Shown: piece after piece, positions 41,421-49,534 of the stretch
How the letters are laid out: the number at the start of each line of letters is the position of its first letter
How positions within the stretch are numbered: the first letter of the stretch is position 1
From: Pelagibacterium nitratireducens
GTDB lineage: Bacteria > Pseudomonadota > Alphaproteobacteria > Rhizobiales > Devosiaceae
Assembly: GCF_037044555.1 (NCBI RefSeq)
Contig: NZ_CP146275.1
Location: 3,204,501-3,268,500, forward strand
Reading direction: 5' to 3'
Length of the DNA: 64,000 bases
The notes under the pieces: model-generated
The model's input: only the letters and a program-made list of their open reading frames with translations
Told to the model about the DNA's origin: nothing
Database searches by the model: none
Program-made: the position numbers and the translations under genes

Positions 41421-42305
41421 ATGCAGATGCATATTGCGCGGTTGGAACAACCCCGCACGTCGCTCACAGGCTCACCGCCGATTTCCAGCGAACGCCGCAG
41501 CATGAGCGTGGAGATGCGCCGCGAAGGTCCATTTTCAGCTTCATTCAGTGCGACGTCGGATCTCGTGATCATTCGCCATGTGGGCGGCGAGATTTCAGCC
41601 GATGTTTATTATTCCGACAGGGCCTATTCCCGAACACTCGCGGAGGGTGGCGTGCTGGTCATTCCACCTCACAGTGCCTTCAGGCTACGAGTGGAACAAG
41701 GTGGTCTCAATCTTTACGCGGCGCTTGCCCTGCCCCAGGGCGTGGCGGTGACAGGCTCACGTGACCGTAGGCCTGATCTGAGCCGGCCGCTGATGCTCGC
41801 TTCGGACGAGGTGCTCGATGGCCTGCTGAATATGGCGCGCGACGTCGTCGATATCCCCATGGGGGTCAGTTCCAATTTGCTCGACAGTCTGGCGAGCACA
41901 ATACTGAGCCATCTGACCTGCGCCCATGCGGAACAGGACGACAATAAGCACCGTCTTCTTTCAAATCCCCACAAGACCTCAAGCACAATGGTCACCCGCG
42001 CCGTCGAATATATGATCGGCAATCTCGACCGCTCAATCACCCTGAGCGAGGTGGGTGGGCATGTGCGGTGTAGCGCCTCGCATCTGGGGCGCCTGTTTAA
42101 AACGCACCTCAAGGCTTCACCCCACCGCTACTTGCTGGGTCTGCGTGTCGAAAGGGCCCAATTGCTGCTGACAGCAACGAGGTTACCCATCGCCCACGTC
42201 GCACTTGAATGCGGGTTCGCAAGTCAGGAACATCTCACGCGCCATTTCCGTCGCCTGAGCGGCACTACTCCCGCCGCCTATCGGCGGGCGCAAGTCGACA
42301 CCTAG
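41421..42305 (+). CDS. AraC family transcriptional regulator
   Basis: A 294-residue regulator. The N-terminal 170 residues form a cupin-like sensor (GGVLVIPPHSAFRLRVEQGG). The C-terminal double helix-turn-helix has SITLSEVGGHVRCSASHLGRLFKTHLKASPHRYLLGLRVERAQ and ALECGFASQEHLTRHFRRLSGTTPAAYRR. The second recognition helix is close to that of the AraC protein at 18473. It may act with it on CTGCACRAA sites. It lies between paralogue B and the ABM gene. Confidence 0.88.
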   Translation: MQMHIARLEQPRTSLTGSPPISSERRSMSVEMRREGPFSASFSATSDLVIIRHVGGEISADVYYSDRAYSRTLAEGGVLVIPPHSAFRLRVEQGGLNLYAALALPQGVAVTGSRDRRPDLSRPLMLASDEVLDGLLNMARDVVDIPMGVSSNLLDSLASTILSHLTCAHAEQDDNKHRLLSNPHKTSSTMVTRAVEYMIGNLDRSITLSEVGGHVRCSASHLGRLFKTHLKASPHRYLLGLRVERAQLLLTATRLPIAHVALECGFASQEHLTRHFRRLSGTTPAAYRRAQVDT

Positions 42306-42323
42306 CGGGCCTAAAAAGAGAAC

Positions 42324-42653
42324 CTATTGGGAATAAACGAAGTGAGGGGGCATAACGCGCGCGTCCATGCTCTGGCAGACATCATCAAGCGCTCCAATGT
42401 GCCATTCCGCGTTCGGGTGATCGCGAAAAGCTTCGAAAGCGGACCTGTCGGACCATTGGGAATAGTTGACGACCATGCCTCCATCTTCGGAAGCATGGAT
42501 AGCGCTGGAGACAAAGCCAGGCTGATGACGGGTGAATGTCGCGACCATCTCTTCGAGCCGTTTCAGAAAAGCCTCCTGCTGGTCCGGCTCGACGGTCACG
42601 ACAACAATCACGGTCAGGAGCGATTGTCCGGTATCGATGCGCGTATTTGCCAT
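42324..42653 (-). CDS. Antibiotic biosynthesis monooxygenase (ABM) domain protein
   Basis: A 109-residue dimeric alpha/beta barrel: SLLTVIVVVTVEPDQQEAFLKRLEEMVATFTRHQPGFVSSAIHASEDGGMVVNYSQWSDRSAFEAF. Small ABM proteins oxidise quinols or catalyse cofactor-free oxygenation; others only bind ligands. In this context, oxidation or isomerisation of a quinone or hydroquinone is plausible. It is converging with the AraC gene (18-base gap). Confidence 0.82.
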   Translation of the reverse strand: MANTRIDTGQSLLTVIVVVTVEPDQQEAFLKRLEEMVATFTRHQPGFVSSAIHASEDGGMVVNYSQWSDRSAFEAFRDHPNAEWHIGALDDVCQSMDARVMPPHFVYSQ

Positions 42654-42836
42654 GGTTCATCCGCCTTCCGTGTTTCCAACTCTATCCTGTGAACGTTCTG
42701 CGCGACCATCTTGTTCGCATCGCGCCACATGCGCTTACCCCGACATGGCCTTCTGAGGCATGCAATGGCCGATCTCATCGGGAAGGCCAAAGGTCGCCGC
42801 CAGCTCCATGCATAACGTGAGAGTTTCGCTGGCTGC

Positions 42837-42901
42837 TTGACAGCAGGTTGCGGTCGCCTCTAACTTATTTTCGCTTAACGGATATTTTTTCGTATAGCGA
42901 A
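42837..42901 (+). promoter_or_regulatory. Promoter and 32-bp IclR-type operator, site D
   Basis: TTGACA (42837-42842) and TAACTT (42861-42866) 18 bases apart. Operator at 42870-42901: TTCGCTTAACG, GATATTTTTT, CGTATAGCGAA (two mismatches between arms). The remaining gap from 42654 holds no gene. Confidence 0.65.
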
Positions 42902-42941
42902 ACTTTTTATCCTTTGAGCGTCAATCTTTGGGAGGAAGATC

Positions 42942-44339
42942 ATGACCAAATTGTATTCCCGCGAGCCTTTTGGCCGATTTGCGCTCAAGTCAGCCGCGAT
43001 GAGTTCCATTGCCACACTTGCCCTGACGATGGCGGCATCAGCGGTTCTGGCCCAATCTGTTCCAGCCCTTCCGGACGTCGAAGGTCCTGTGTCGGCGGAT
43101 GAAACAGACATGCAGCACCCGAGCCGCCGCGGTCCGACTTTGGGCCAGGAGACTCCGCAGGAGTGGCCTGCTTATGGTGAACCGGCCTTCCATGATTATG
43201 TCGAAGACGAGTTCTTTATCTCGGGCCAGGCCAATGGCGAACCCTACACGACGCGCATTGTGTTCCGCCGCCCCGCCGATATAGACGATTTCTCGGGATA
43301 CGCGTCCATCGAGACCCTGCATCCCGCCCAATCGGCGCAGATGTGGATGGCTACCCGGATCGGCGGCATGATGAACGGACATGCCTATATCGAGGTGGTG
43401 AACACCCCCGGCCTGGTCGGCAGTCTGCAAGCCTACAACGCGGAGCGCTATGCGGATCTGGCCATCGAAGGTGCTGTCACCGAAGAAGGTCAGGCCGACC
43501 CAGCTCAGAACGAAATCATTGCACAGGTCGCCTATCTCATGCAGACCGCCAGCCCACTTGGAGCGGAGTGGAATGTCGAGCATATGGTAATCAGCGGCGC
43601 TTCGGCCACCTCACGTACCGCCATGAATTTCATGGAACAGGAAAACGGCAATTCGGCCTACCGGATGGATGATGGATCAAGCCTGATCGACGCCATGTAT
43701 GTCTGGGATACCAATGGTCCGTCCCAGGACGCACTCGATACGATTTACGACGTCCCCGTCATCATCCTTGCCACCCAGACCGAATGGGATGACGGCACAC
43801 GAACCTTTCCAGCAGATTCCGAGGATTACCGCCTCTACCAGGTCGCCGGCATGCCGCATCTGGAATCGCGGGAGATGTATGAGGCCGGCTGGAACGAATG
43901 CACCCTGCCCATCGATAACTTCATGTTCAATGCCATGGTCTTCATGGGCATGGACTATATGTATAACTGGCTTACAGAGGGCCAGGGGCCGCCAATGGCC
44001 GACCGAATCGAGTTCGAAGGCGATGCAGAAAACGCCACCATCGTGCTCGATGAACACGGCAACGCCGCTGGCGGCATGCGCAGTCCGCAGGTTGATGTTG
44101 CCTGGGAAACATTCTCGACCCCAAATGAGGGCAATTTCGTTTGCGGCCTGATGGGTACCGCGATCGCGCTGCCCGACGATCAGATTGCCCAGATGTATCC
44201 CACAACCGCCGATTATGCCGAACAGCTGGTTGCCCAGACGAACCGCCTGATCGATGAGGGCTGGTTCCCGGCCGAATACATCTTCGAGATCGGCAAGGAG
44301 ATCGAGCGCTTTGCCTCGCGCGACAGCACTGCCAACTAG
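42942..44339 (+). CDS. Exported alpha/beta hydrolase domain protein (Abhydrolase_10 type)
   Basis: A 465-residue protein with a signal peptide ending SAVLAQS. EVVNTPGLVGSLQAYNAERYADLAIEGAV precedes the likely nucleophile region MVISGASATSRTAMNF. Then come VIILATQTEW, the Asp-containing PADSEDYRLYQVAGMPHLESRE (the late His of the triad) and a C-terminal GGMRSPQVDVAWETF. This resembles the alpha/beta hydrolase domain family Abhydrolase_10 (from memory). GGAGGAAG precedes the start. It is controlled by operator D and is probably an exported esterase acting on the aromatic substrate. Confidence 0.78.
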   Translation: MTKLYSREPFGRFALKSAAMSSIATLALTMAASAVLAQSVPALPDVEGPVSADETDMQHPSRRGPTLGQETPQEWPAYGEPAFHDYVEDEFFISGQANGEPYTTRIVFRRPADIDDFSGYASIETLHPAQSAQMWMATRIGGMMNGHAYIEVVNTPGLVGSLQAYNAERYADLAIEGAVTEEGQADPAQNEIIAQVAYLMQTASPLGAEWNVEHMVISGASATSRTAMNFMEQENGNSAYRMDDGSSLIDAMYVWDTNGPSQDALDTIYDVPVIILATQTEWDDGTRTFPADSEDYRLYQVAGMPHLESREMYEAGWNECTLPIDNFMFNAMVFMGMDYMYNWLTEGQGPPMADRIEFEGDAENATIVLDEHGNAAGGMRSPQVDVAWETFSTPNEGNFVCGLMGTAIALPDDQIAQMYPTTADYAEQLVAQTNRLIDEGWFPAEYIFEIGKEIERFASRDSTAN

Positions 44340-44369
44340 TCTTCCCGAGCCGTTCAAGGCTTTAACTGT

Positions 44370-44399
44370 GCCGCGCCCTCAGGGGTGCGGCTTTTTTTT
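44370..44399 (+). terminator. Rho-independent terminator
   Basis: GCCGCGCCC (44370-44378), loop, GGGTGCGGC (44383-44391; one G-U pair), then eight T. A clear terminator after the hydrolase gene. Confidence 0.85.
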
Positions 44400-44434
44400 A
44401 AAGGAAAGGCTCACCCGGTGCTTAACGAGCAACA

Positions 44435-44463
44435 TTGTGCAGGAGGATGGGCGGATCATGCAG
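44435..44463. promoter_or_regulatory. Direct repeat TTGTGCAG / TCATGCAG, 21 bases apart
   Basis: TTGTGCAG (44435-44442) and TCATGCAG (44456-44463), two helical turns apart, 111-139 bases before the next start. It fits an AraC-type site. Confidence 0.45.
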
Positions 44464-44573
44464 GCAATAAGTTCACCACTGCGATTGGATTTGCCGGCGA
44501 CTTCGGACTTTCCCGCCTTTTCCCGACGCGGCGAGGGAGCGAGTTGGATCGCGTATCTGTGGAGGAGAAACAT

Positions 44574-45629
44574 ATGACCCGCAAATTCACCGCCCTCTTG
44601 GCCAGCGCCTTGATGGCGACCACCGCCAGCGGCGCCTTTGCCCAGGACAGCGCCGTGACCGGCGGAGAAGCCGGACCCATTCATCTGCGCGACATGGGTA
44701 ATTTCTATGTCGGCGCCGAATATTCCGAGCCTGACGCCGACGGCAATGTGTTCGTAAAGAACCAGATGCACGTCGAATTCTACTTGCCCGAAGAGCCTCA
44801 GCACGACCTTCCGCTTATCCTGGTACATGGCGGTGGCGGTCAGGCTTCCGATTGGTACTACACCCCGGATGGTCGTGACGGTTGGCGCGACTATTTCCTC
44901 AATGCCGGCTTCGATCTCTATATCGTCGATCGTCCCGGATACGGGCGGTCGCCGGCCTCCCCCGACTATGGCGACGGCAGCCTGACCAGCGTGCCAAGCG
45001 CCCTGATCGCGCGCCTGGCGGCGGCCAGCAACTGGCCCGAAGGTGAAGTAAGCCCTGAAAGCGAAAGCATCCTCAACTGGATCGTCGCCTCGTCCACCAC
45101 GCCCTATGCCGGAAATGAAGTGGCCGCCAACGATATTGCCGAACTGCTCGAGCGCGTCGGACCTGCCGTACTGGTCCTGCATTCGGCGGGTGGCGTCAGT
45201 GGCTACTGGGCAGCCGATATGCAGCCGGAAAACGTTGCAGGCATCATCGCGTTCGAAGCCAGCGGATCAAACATGCTCAGCATCGCCGAAGGACTGACCT
45301 TCGATCCCGCGCTCCCTGAAGGCTTCGAGCCGGTGCAGAACGCTGAAGGTTGTGACGTACAGCCCGAGGATGCGGTGAGCACGCTCACGAACCTGGCCGA
45401 CATTCCGGTGGTTCTTATCGGTGCACCGGAAAGCTTCCTTGCGGAGGGCCAGCCCTGCCATCTCACCGCCATGCAGCAGGCCGGGATCGATGCATCACTG
45501 GTGAGCTTCGGCGATCTGGGCGCGCCGGGTACGGGTCACTTCGCCATGGCCGAAACCAACAATGCGGACTCGGCCCAGGTGATGATCGATATCGCTACCG
45601 AATTGGCCGGCGGCGCGTCGGCTCAATGA
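44574..45629 (+). CDS. Exported alpha/beta fold hydrolase
   Basis: A 351-residue protein from ATG 44574 behind GGAGGAGAAAC, with a signal peptide ending SGAFAQD. PLILVHGGGGQASDWYYTPDGRDGWRDYFLNAGFDLYIVDRPGYGRSP is followed by the elbow VLVLHSAGGVSGYWAADMQPE, then IGAPESFLAEGQPC and a His in GAPGTGHFAMAETN. It is a likely periplasmic esterase or lactonase. It has two cysteines that could pair (EGCDV, GQPCH). It has AraC-type repeats rather than the IclR operator upstream. Confidence 0.83.
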   Translation: MTRKFTALLASALMATTASGAFAQDSAVTGGEAGPIHLRDMGNFYVGAEYSEPDADGNVFVKNQMHVEFYLPEEPQHDLPLILVHGGGGQASDWYYTPDGRDGWRDYFLNAGFDLYIVDRPGYGRSPASPDYGDGSLTSVPSALIARLAAASNWPEGEVSPESESILNWIVASSTTPYAGNEVAANDIAELLERVGPAVLVLHSAGGVSGYWAADMQPENVAGIIAFEASGSNMLSIAEGLTFDPALPEGFEPVQNAEGCDVQPEDAVSTLTNLADIPVVLIGAPESFLAEGQPCHLTAMQQAGIDASLVSFGDLGAPGTGHFAMAETNNADSAQVMIDIATELAGGASAQ

Positions 45630-45647
45630 TCTGCTCTTAAGCTGCTG

Positions 45648-45680
45648 AAAGGCGTCGGGCTTTTGCCCGGCGCCTTTCAT
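45648..45680 (+). terminator. Rho-independent terminator
   Basis: GAAAGGCGTCGGGC (45648-45661), loop TTTT, GCCCGGCGCCTTTC (45666-45679), followed by ATTTG. A long stem closing the catabolic island. Confidence 0.75.
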
Positions 45681-45741
45681 TTGTGTGGCCTAGGATACGC
45701 GTCTTGCGTCACCTGGCCCGTTGTGCAAAAAGCGGTACGCT

Positions 45742-45914
45742 TAGGTTCCGCCATGTGCGCGGATTAAAAGGGAACACGGTGCGGATTACCCATCAGGGGC
45801 CAACGCCGTGGCTGCCCTCGCAACTGTAAGCGGCGAGCGTTTCGCAATGATGCCACTGGATTTATCCGGGAAGGCCGCGAACGCGCCAGAGCCGTGAGCC
45901 AGGAGACCTGCCCA
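45742..45914 (+). promoter_or_regulatory. Cobalamin riboswitch
   Basis: The B12-box features appear in order: AGGTTCCGCC, AAAAGGGAACACGGTGCGG (45766-45784), GGCTGCCCTCGCAACTGTAAGC (45810-45831), GCCACTGGATTTATCCGGGAAGGCCG and GAGCCGTGAGCCAGGAGACCTGCC (45890-45913). These are the hallmark conserved cores, in the right order and spacing. It lies 412 bases before the LLM oxidoreductase gene, so the leader is long and may include further switch structure. Confidence 0.92.
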
Positions 45915-46180
45915 GGCACCATACCATGAAGCCGGACGAGGTGTTCCGGCAGGGGCAGAAAATGAGCAAACCACAGCTGCATGCTTTAGATTGCGTTGAT
46001 GCACCCGTCTTACCGAGGCCGGGTCCGTGCAGGCGCCATACTCTTCTCAGACATTGAAATCGGTTCGTCGGCGCGCGCTGCTTTGCAGACGCGCTTCAGC
46101 CGGGATTGCATTATCACCAGCATGCCCGGGTCGGTGGTCCGACATCAATGAGAGCGGGAAACCGTGCCCGCGAAGCTGGC

Positions 46181-46215
46181 CACAAAAACTTGCATGGAAT
46201 TTGCAAGTTTTTGTG
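46181..46215. promoter_or_regulatory. Perfect 14-bp inverted repeat in the riboswitch leader
   Basis: CACAAAAACTTGCA (46181-46194), seven-base loop, TGCAAGTTTTTGTG (46202-46215). AT-rich in a GC-rich setting, 111 bases before the LLM gene. It may be a terminator, anti-terminator partner or an operator. Confidence 0.6.
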
Positions 46216-46325
46216 CTGCCACGCGCCGAACGTGCAGGCCTTGCCGGTTTCAGCATGCAATCGTCGCGCCGGCAGCCAGACCGTTGTCTTGGACCATCAC
46301 ACACAGATGAAGGGGGCGCGCAGCC

Positions 46326-47354
46326 ATGAGAATTGACATCGCCGGCTTCACGCGCGGCTCAAAGACCCTTGAGCACCACGCCGTTCTCGATTTCTGCGCG
46401 AGAATGGATCGATTGGGCTACGATGGCATCTGGTTCAACGAATTCCATTTCCAGCAGCCGCCCGACCCCTATCCCTCCACGCTGCTTCTCGCCGCGGCAA
46501 TCTTTGCACGGACGAAACGCATTCGGGTCGGCACATCCATTGTCGTCCTGCCGCTTTACCATCCCTGGCTTCTTGCCGAACAAATTGCGCAGCTCCATTG
46601 GCAAAGCGCTGGGCGGTTCGACCTTGGCATCGGGCGCGGCACGCATCCATCGACGCTGGACGCACTGGGTATTGCGTCCGGGGCCACCCGCGACAGGTTC
46701 GAGCAATCCTTGGCGCTGATGAAATCGGCATGGGTTCGACCAACACTCATTCCCGAGGATGGGGCATGGCCGGGGTCATCGGTTCCGGTCGGCCCGCTTC
46801 TTCCCGAGGGCGCCGAAATTCCCGTCTATGCAGCCGGCTCAACTGCAGAAACCATCGGATTTGCCGTCGCTCAACACCTCCCGCTTCTTCTCAGTCTCGA
46901 ACCCCCCGAGCAGCGACAGCTCTCGGTCTATGACGCGATTACCGGCAACCGATCCGGACGCTATCCGGCCAACTTCTCGATTTCCCGCTATTTGACCGTC
47001 GCCCCCACGCGCGCGGAGGCCCTTGCGGCCGTGGATGCCCTGCTCCCGCGGCTGTACGAGCGGCGGAAGCGCTACGCCATCGCGCAGAACCGGCCACTCG
47101 ATATGATCAAACCGATCGATCGCGATTTTTTCCTCAGCCAGCAGATGGTCGCTGGCAGCCCCGATGACTGCGTCGAGCAATTGGCGTCCCTACGCGACCA
47201 GACCGGCATCGAAAGCATACGACTGATCTTCAATTGCAACGGCGAAGTTCCAGAGCCGGAAGCCGACGCGATGGCAACCCTGTTCGGACAGGAAGCGCTC
47301 GGGGCGCTCCAGACCCTTTCTCCTTCCATCACCATACCAACCGAGGTTCATTGA
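46326..47354 (+). CDS. LLM-class (bacterial luciferase-like) flavin oxidoreductase
   Basis: A 342-residue flavin-dependent enzyme. LGYDGIWFNEFHFQQPPDPYPSTLLLAAAIFARTKRIRVGTSIVVLPLYHPWLLAEQIAQLHWQS is the typical N-terminal barrel of alkanal-type LLM oxidoreductases; QFDLGIGRGTHPSTLDALG-like text (FDLGIGRGTHP) follows, then IPVYAAGSTAETIGFA and DFFLSQQMVAGSPDDCVEQLASL. It uses reduced flavin supplied by a reductase. It is the first gene of the cobalamin-riboswitch operon and overlaps the binding-protein gene. Its substrate and link to cobalamin are unknown. Confidence 0.85.
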   Translation: MRIDIAGFTRGSKTLEHHAVLDFCARMDRLGYDGIWFNEFHFQQPPDPYPSTLLLAAAIFARTKRIRVGTSIVVLPLYHPWLLAEQIAQLHWQSAGRFDLGIGRGTHPSTLDALGIASGATRDRFEQSLALMKSAWVRPTLIPEDGAWPGSSVPVGPLLPEGAEIPVYAAGSTAETIGFAVAQHLPLLLSLEPPEQRQLSVYDAITGNRSGRYPANFSISRYLTVAPTRAEALAAVDALLPRLYERRKRYAIAQNRPLDMIKPIDRDFFLSQQMVAGSPDDCVEQLASLRDQTGIESIRLIFNCNGEVPEPEADAMATLFGQEALGALQTLSPSITIPTEVH

Positions 47355-48355
47355 TGATCAAGCTTCACGCCCACCACCGCGCCGGCATCGCCAGCGCCCT
47401 GGCCCTTTCGTTGCTTGTCGCTGCTCCGGCAATCGCCCAGCAGGCCGGCTTTCCCTACACCGATGAAAACTGTGGCGTGACCACGACATACGAGGCCGCG
47501 CCCGAACGCGCCGTTACGCTGTCCAACAACGCGACCGAACTGATGCTCGCGCTGGGCCTTAAGGACCGGATGGCCGGCACCTCCTACATGGCCAACCTTA
47601 CGATCAGCCCGGACTACGCGGACGCCTATGCCGAGGTGCCGATCATCGCACCGCTGGTGGCCACCACCGAGGAGCTGATCGAAGCCGAAGCCGATTTCGT
47701 CTATGCCGGCTATCCCGATGGCTTCAGCGAATCGCGTCACACGCGGGACCAACTGCACGATCTGGGCATGAAAACCCGGCTCAATACGGAAGGCTGCAAT
47801 CTCGGCCCGTTCGGCTTTGCCGAGCTGTTCGCGGAAATCGGGTCCGTCGCATCCATCTTCGGCGTTCCCGATCGTGGCGCGGCGCTGATTGAAGAGCTTT
47901 CAGGCCGCCTCGATGCCGTCACCCGAGACCTTGAAGGCGTCGAACCGATATCGGTCTTTATCTACAATGGCGGTGACACCACACCCAACGCTGTCCTTGG
48001 GCATACGCTCCTGTCTCAAGCGGTCGCAGCCGCGGGCGGTGAAAACATCTTCGCCGATGTGGCCAACCGCTATGGGCAGGTGAGCTGGGAGCAGATTGCA
48101 GAGCGTGAACCCGAATTTATCGTCGTCTTTTACTCAGGCACGGCGAGCGGGCAGATCGTGGCCGATCCCGATACCGAACTGGGCCAGGCCCGTATCGATC
48201 TGCTCAAGGCAACACCAGCCATTTCCGAGGTTCCGGCGATACGCAACGAGCGCTTTATTCTCGTCGATTCGGTCAAAGGCCAGCCCGGTCCGAGCACACT
48301 CGATGCTGTCGAGGCAATGGCCAGGGCGTTCCATCCCGACGCCTTTGGCGCGTAA
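47354..48355 (+). CDS. btuF: BtuF-like ABC importer substrate-binding protein
   Basis: A 333-residue periplasmic binding protein from ATG 47354, overlapping the previous stop. Signal peptide ends APAIAQQ. FecB/BtuF-type blocks are APERAVTLSNNATELMLALGLKDRMAG, EELIEAEADFVYAGYPDGFSE, and a last DSVKGQPGPSTLDAVEAMARAFHP. The riboswitch points to corrinoid uptake. Siderophore use is the alternative, since the family covers both. Confidence 0.85.
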   Translation: MIKLHAHHRAGIASALALSLLVAAPAIAQQAGFPYTDENCGVTTTYEAAPERAVTLSNNATELMLALGLKDRMAGTSYMANLTISPDYADAYAEVPIIAPLVATTEELIEAEADFVYAGYPDGFSESRHTRDQLHDLGMKTRLNTEGCNLGPFGFAELFAEIGSVASIFGVPDRGAALIEELSGRLDAVTRDLEGVEPISVFIYNGGDTTPNAVLGHTLLSQAVAAAGGENIFADVANRYGQVSWEQIAEREPEFIVVFYSGTASGQIVADPDTELGQARIDLLKATPAISEVPAIRNERFILVDSVKGQPGPSTLDAVEAMARAFHPDAFGA

Positions 48356-48361
48356 CCGTCC

Positions 48362-49534
48362 ATGCTCGAGCGCAAGCCCGATATCGTCGATAGCGAGGAG
48401 CAATCCCGGCTCCTCGCGGTGCTGCGATCCACACCCGATGCGACCAACGACCGGCCCGTCGCGGTCAGTGCGCCGTCCGCACCGGAGCGGTCGGCATCGA
48501 TGCCCTATGGCCTTTCCATGGGACTATTGGCGATTTTTATGGGGTTGCTCGGCGTCCTTGGCCTGATGTTTGGCTCGGTTTCGATCCCGGCGCCCACGGC
48601 GCTGGGAATCCTTGTCAATTGGCTTGCGGGTTTTGAGTTGGTGCCCGTCACCTGGCGCGGTGTCTATGAGACGATCATCATCGAAACCCGTGTGCCGCGG
48701 GTAATTCTGGCGGGCGCTGTCGGAGCGACGCTGGCGGCAACCGGCATGACAATTCAGGCCATTGTCCGCAACCCGCTGGCCGGCCCCAGTATCCTCGGCG
48801 TTTCCTCGGGCGCGGCCACCGGGGCGGTTGTCGTGATGCGCTGGGGTCTGATGGGCCTGGGCGCCTTTACGCTCTATATCTCTGCCTTCGCCGGCGCACT
48901 CGTCACCTTGATCATTGTCTTTTGGGTGGCGCGAACCGGCGGGCATATGACGCCCACCCGGCTCGTTCTGGCAGGCATTGCCATGAGTGCCGTGCTGAGC
49001 GCGCTCACCAGCCTTCTGGTTCTCACCTCGCCCGACCCGCAATTGGCCTCGCGCGTTCTCTTCTGGACGCTTGGCGGCTTTGCGGCCGCGCAGTGGAAAC
49101 TTCTGCCTTTGCCGATCGCTGCGTTGGTCATCGGTCTGGGCACAATGCTGATCCAGGCCCGCCGTCTCAATCTGCTGATGGCGGGCGATGAAAGTGCAAC
49201 CGCACTTGGGCTTGATGTTCACCGTTTCCGGCAGCGAATGTTTGTTCTGACCGCGGCGCTCACTGGAGTGATGGTCGCCGTTTCCGGCGTCATTGGCTTT
49301 GTGGGCCTGATCGTCCCCCACATCGTCCGTTTTCTGGTCGGCTCCGACCATCGCAGGGCGCTTCCGGCCGTTGCACTGGTTGGCGCCAGCTTCGCGATCG
49401 CCGCCGATCTTGTTGCAAGGGCCGTCATTTCCCCGCTCGAGTTGCCCGTGGGCATCATAACCGCCCTTGTCGGCGGCCCCTTCTTTATCTGGTTGTTGCG
49501 CCGTGATGCCAAGGTTCGGGAACAGCCGATATGA
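48362..49534 (+). CDS. btuC: FecCD/BtuC-type ABC importer permease
   Basis: A 390-residue membrane protein with about ten helices after a hydrophilic leader of roughly 45 residues. FecCD marks are RVPRVILAGAVGATLAATGMTIQAIVRNPLAGPSILGVSSGAATGAVVV, TRLVLAGIAMSAVLSALTSLLVL, and GVIGFVGLIVPHIVRFLVGSDHRRALPAVALVGASFAIAADLVARAV. The unusually long N-terminal extension is notable. Overlaps btuD by 4 bases. Confidence 0.9.
   Translation: MLERKPDIVDSEEQSRLLAVLRSTPDATNDRPVAVSAPSAPERSASMPYGLSMGLLAIFMGLLGVLGLMFGSVSIPAPTALGILVNWLAGFELVPVTWRGVYETIIIETRVPRVILAGAVGATLAATGMTIQAIVRNPLAGPSILGVSSGAATGAVVVMRWGLMGLGAFTLYISAFAGALVTLIIVFWVARTGGHMTPTRLVLAGIAMSAVLSALTSLLVLTSPDPQLASRVLFWTLGGFAAAQWKLLPLPIAALVIGLGTMLIQARRLNLLMAGDESATALGLDVHRFRQRMFVLTAALTGVMVAVSGVIGFVGLIVPHIVRFLVGSDHRRALPAVALVGASFAIAADLVARAVISPLELPVGIITALVGGPFFIWLLRRDAKVREQPI

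Noticed and set aside
46020..46180. A short protein gene in the riboswitch leader
   Set aside because: Short frames here have no ribosome site or similarity; the stretch is better read as leader RNA.
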